From CAVTLG01 sp963735495 (GTDB lineage: Bacteria; Chloroflexota; Ktedonobacteria; Ktedonobacterales; Ktedonobacteraceae), in NCBI GenBank assembly GCA_963735495.1, contig CAVTLG010000002.1, positions 1,488,001 through 1,552,000 on the forward strand: a stretch of DNA of 64,000 nucleotides, given 5' to 3'. The translations under genes were made by a program, and so were the position numbers. Positions 61,215 through 64,000 of the stretch are shown piece after piece (position 1 is the first letter of the stretch; every line of letters begins with the position of its first letter). The notes beneath the pieces were generated by a model. It had not been told where the DNA came from, made no database searches, and saw only the letters and a program-made list of their open reading frames with translations.

Positions 61215-63135
61215 CATTCGAGGCTGTCGATGTTGCGGTTGGCGTTGTAGGAGACGGCGTCGGTGTCGCTGTAGGTTTGAGCACTGGCGTAGCTGTCGGT
61301 AATGGTGTTGGCGTTGCCGTAGGTACCTGAGACGCCGGTACTTGAGTCGGATTCGTACCTGTCGTAGGCACGGCAGTCGCAGTGGCAGATGGCGAGGTTG
61401 CCGTATAGTTGACGACGTATAATGTCACTGTCTGCCCACTCTGCACTGTCGCATCGGCAGCCGGATCTGTGCCTGACACAATATTCTGACCCTGTGTAGG
61501 ATCTGTCGGTGTGTTTGGATCTGCTTTGGCAACATATTGAATACCGTCGTTGCTCAGCTCTGCTTCAGCGGCGGCTAGTGTTTTCCCAATCAAGTTCGTG
61601 GGCATCTTCGTGCCCGCCTCCAGTTCGACCAGGATAACTGAACCATAAGACGCCGTATCTCCGGCCTTAGGTGATTGGTCTTTCACGATGCCTGTGGTGA
61701 GCTTGTTCTGCACCTGTAATTTAAAGCCTTTTGCGCTTGCGGCCTGCAATGCTTGCTGATAGCTCATGCCTTGTAAATTAGGTACGGATACTTGCTGGGC
61801 CTGAGAAGTCGCGGTAGGAGCAGGATTGCTCTTAAATGGCGACGGCAAGAAGCCTAGTTCGGCAGCAAGATAGATACTAAAACCTAATAATAAGAGCGTC
61901 GCAGCTAAAATGACGAGCGTGATAATGCTGGCGAAGCGCGATTCTCGTTGTCCCAGCGTAGCAGATGAGCCTGCGACACTATCTTTGCGGAAAGGACGTG
62001 TCGCGCCGGTACTGATATCCCCGGGCGTGCTATAAGGAGCCTGATGCGGATCGAGCTCTGTCATGGTACCAGCCTGGTCCAGCGAGACTGGTGCATACTG
62101 TTGATCGGAGCGTATCGCCGTAGTCGCTGCGTTATTATCTACGACTCCATTCTGGATATAGGAGGGCGTGATTCTATGATCGGGCGACGAAGTCGACGGG
62201 GCCGGCGTTCCGGCGGGACGAGATCCCCGAGCTACAAACGTGCTGCCATTCGTGGGTGGAGTAGGAAGTCCACCCGGCGTCACGCTAGTGGGGAGGGGTG
62301 CGCCAGTCTCTTCTTCGCCCAGGAGTTCCAGGGCGCGGGCCAGCGTGCTCCCGTCGCGATAACGCATCTCTGGAATTTTTTCCAGGCAGCGCAAAACGAT
62401 TTCCTCTAAAGCCGGAGGGATATTAGGATTGAGCTGACTGGGCGGTATGGGAGCGTCCTGGATGTGCTGCATGGCGACAGCCACAGGCGTATCACCATCA
62501 AATGGCGTACGGCCTGTCAGCATCTCATACATCACGATGCCAAGCGCGTAAACGTCAGCCGCTGGATTGACAATCTCGCCTTGCGCTTGTTCTGGCGCAT
62601 AGTATTGGACGGTACCAAGCGTCATACCTGTAGTGGTGAGGCGCTCATCGTTGATATCTTTGTAGACACTGGCGATACCAAAATCGGTTAGCTTGATCGA
62701 ACCATCACGTCCGACCAGCACATTTTGTGGTTTGACATCGCGATGCACAATGGCCCGACGGTGGGCGGCCCCTAAACCAAGAGCAACATCGTGCGCAATA
62801 ATAATGGCCCGATCAGTCGCCAGGATACCGCGAGAACGCAGATAACGACGCAGATCAGTACCCTCGACCAGTTCCATGACGATGAAATAATTCCCGTCAC
62901 TCTGACCATAATCGAAGACTTGCACGATGTTGGGATGCTGTAAGGCAGATGCCGCCTTCGCTTCACGCTGAAAGCGCGTCACAAACTTTGGGTCGGTGCT
63001 ATAGACCTCGCGCAGCACTTTAATCGCCACGACCCGGTCCATACGCATATCGCGTCCCCGGTAGATCGTAGCCATACCGCCACGGCCTATCGGTTCTTGT
63101 AGCTGGTATCGCTCACCCAAAACTTCGATTTGCAT
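61210..63135 (-). CDS. Ser/Thr protein kinase with PASTA domains
   Basis: 641 residues from the ATG with GGAGA a few bases ahead; an ATG at 63186 is in frame but has no ribosome site. Kinase domain 10-270: IGRGGMATIYRGRD, VVAIKVLREV (Lys), AIVHRDVKPQNVLVG (HRD), LTDFGIASV (DFG), GTVQYYAPEQA. Linker about 275-405 rich in Pro/Ser. One membrane helix near 410-432. Two PASTA units (VSVPNLQGMSYQQALQAASA and MPTNLIGKTLAAAEAELSND), then a Thr/Pro tail. PASTA kinases sense muropeptides/lipid II and control growth. Only two PASTA repeats, fewer than PknB. The stop lies in a dispersed repeat. Confidence 0.94.
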   Translation of the reverse strand: MQIEVLGERYQLQEPIGRGGMATIYRGRDMRMDRVVAIKVLREVYSTDPKFVTRFQREAKAASALQHPNIVQVFDYGQSDGNYFIVMELVEGTDLRRYLRSRGILATDRAIIIAHDVALGLGAAHRRAIVHRDVKPQNVLVGRDGSIKLTDFGIASVYKDINDERLTTTGMTLGTVQYYAPEQAQGEIVNPAADVYALGIVMYEMLTGRTPFDGDTPVAVAMQHIQDAPIPPSQLNPNIPPALEEIVLRCLEKIPEMRYRDGSTLARALELLGEEETGAPLPTSVTPGGLPTPPTNGSTFVARGSRPAGTPAPSTSSPDHRITPSYIQNGVVDNNAATTAIRSDQQYAPVSLDQAGTMTELDPHQAPYSTPGDISTGATRPFRKDSVAGSSATLGQRESRFASIITLVILAATLLLLGFSIYLAAELGFLPSPFKSNPAPTATSQAQQVSVPNLQGMSYQQALQAASAKGFKLQVQNKLTTGIVKDQSPKAGDTASYGSVILVELEAGTKMPTNLIGKTLAAAEAELSNDGIQYVAKADPNTPTDPTQGQNIVSGTDPAADATVQSGQTVTLYVVNYTATSPSATATAVPTTGTNPTQVPASQVPTATPTPLPTATPVLKPTATPTPSPTTPTATSTASNV

Positions 63136-63406
63136 AGCTCTCCGCACTACAGGATGCCTTTGGTATGCCCCTGGATCATGAAACATGGATTACGCCCATT
63201 GCAAAAGGCGCAGGCCGCAGGCACCAGATTGACTATTAAGACTCCCTTAGCCAGGGAGAGAAATTGTAAGCATGTCGCGTCACTATTTTAACTTATTCTA
63301 CGCCAGAATGGAACAGTCCATGCGAAAGTAGGAGTTTTCTGTCCGCGTACTCCCTCTATCAGAAATAAGAGCTACCTACAAGGGTTGTCTTGAGCGGACT
63401 TTAGCT

Positions 63407-64000
63407 CTATCGCTTTACTGCTGTTGATCCTAACAGACGCTCATCACCCAGACGACGCGTAATATGTAACGCATCCATGTGCTCCAGGAGGGGTAGTATA
63501 TATTTGCGTGTTGTCCCTAATATATCACGAGCTTCAGCTGCCGTCATCGTGTTATGTTCCTGTATATAATCAACTAATCTTGTTACTGCTTTTTCATAGT
63601 CTTCACGCAGAAACAGAACCCCTGCGGCCAGCTTGACAAGCTGCCCCTGCTCAATAAGGGCATTGACTATTTCTGTGCCGACCATGGCTTCAGCTTCGAC
63701 ACGGTCTGGTGGTGTGTATGGATGAGCGCGGAATCGTTGGCATAAAAGCTCCACTTGCTGTTTTTGAGCCGCCGTAAAACCTGGCGTGAATGCGGGTATG
63801 CGAATAAGGCTACCCACACGCGCCAACGTCTCCGTTGTCGCATCTCCGACTGTCTCTAGCAGCCCTGCGGCCTGTAATGCTGTGAAGACGGTAGCGGCCA
63901 ACCTGGGTGAGAGATGCAGACGTGTACGCCACTCTTCCTTAGAAAGTCCACTCCGTAGCGGATACAGGCGATGTTGTTCATGTACCAGGTGCAAAGCCTC
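63407..64000 (-). CDS. selB: selenocysteine-specific elongation factor SelB, C-terminal part
   Basis: The frame is open to the last base, so the N-terminal GTPase part is outside. 197 residues of the C-terminal winged helices are visible: HEQHRLYPLRSGLSKEEWRT, GQLVKLAAGVLFLREDYEKA, MTAAEARDILGTTRKYILPL, LEHMDALHITRRLGDERLLG, the pattern of SelB domain IV that binds the SECIS stem-loop. It implies selenoprotein synthesis in this organism. Confidence 0.85.
   Translation of the reverse strand, partial: EALHLVHEQHRLYPLRSGLSKEEWRTRLHLSPRLAATVFTALQAAGLLETVGDATTETLARVGSLIRIPAFTPGFTAAQKQQVELLCQRFRAHPYTPPDRVEAEAMVGTEIVNALIEQGQLVKLAAGVLFLREDYEKAVTRLVDYIQEHNTMTAAEARDILGTTRKYILPLLEHMDALHITRRLGDERLLGSTAVKR

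Noticed and set aside
1..64000. CRISPR arrays, tRNA or rRNA genes
   Set aside because: No regular spaced repeats and no cloverleaf or rRNA sequence were recognised on either strand.

Overview
The window looks like chromosomal DNA of a free-living, spore- or filament-type soil bacterium of the Chloroflexota, most probably class Ktedonobacteria. This assignment is an inference from protein style: Pro/Ser-rich membrane proteins, DUF4388 and YCF48-like proteins, PASTA kinase, S53 peptidase, a Chloroflexi-like alaS/FtsA-like/ruvX/mltG order, and numerous small GC-rich hairpin repeats. No rRNA, tRNA, CRISPR array, prophage or complete insertion sequence was found. The window starts inside one gene (a (p)ppGpp synthetase) and ends inside another (selB).

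Layout. 1-4.4 kb: two tandem RelA/SpoT-type genes; the complete one keeps the synthetase residues but has lost the hydrolase (HD) residues. 4.4-12.4 kb: principal-type sigma factor, DedA membrane protein, dUTPase (probably leaderless) with a J-domain protein, a GT39-like membrane glycosyltransferase, and an FtsH-like AAA+ protease with a membrane partner. 12.8-18.0 kb: small housekeeping and regulatory genes (rsmD, GNAT, HTH, DUF4177-like, DUF4388). 18.4-21.7 kb: SDR, 6-pyruvoyl-tetrahydropterin synthase with biopterin-type spacing and a GT4 glycosyltransferase (possible pterin glycoside route), then thioredoxin divergent from a cysteine-rich MerR regulator with a textbook 19-bp-spacer promoter. 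21.7-24.8 kb: a MITE with target duplication, PIG-L deacetylase, glutamine synthetase, gene remnants and a dispersed repeat. 25.6-28.0 kb: an A+T-rich two-gene AAA ATPase / DUF4435 TOPRIM cassette that matches the architecture of the PARIS anti-phage system. 28-34 kb: uvrC, small zinc-ribbon protein, orphan histidine kinase, HAD hydrolase, P-loop kinase. 34.4-44.7 kb: alaS, an FtsA/PilM-like ATPase, a large membrane protein with a baseplate-J-like outer domain, ruvX, mltG, an UppP-like phosphatase and two tiny membrane proteins. 44.7-64 kb: fmt, a STAND ATPase with TPRs, a truncated spermidine-synthase-like membrane protein, an M16-like protein with a broken zinc motif, a YCF48-like lipoprotein, an FHA protein and its short paralog, a GH57/GT4 glucan pair, an S53 peptidase, a PASTA kinase and the 3' end of selB.

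Four genes (FtsH-like, SDR, PIG-L, glnA) are each interrupted by what counts as exactly one inserted or missing base while the protein continues perfectly in the next frame. This pattern favours sequence errors or very recent mutations over old pseudogenes, and the affected genes are annotated across the break. Several kinds of small non-coding repeats are present: a GGGTAGGGGC palindrome family (3 copies), a hairpin module with TAACTCTTCAGG ends (3 copies, one split by a nested 93-bp MITE), and a 120-bp repeat in two direct copies that brackets the PARIS-like cassette and uvrC.
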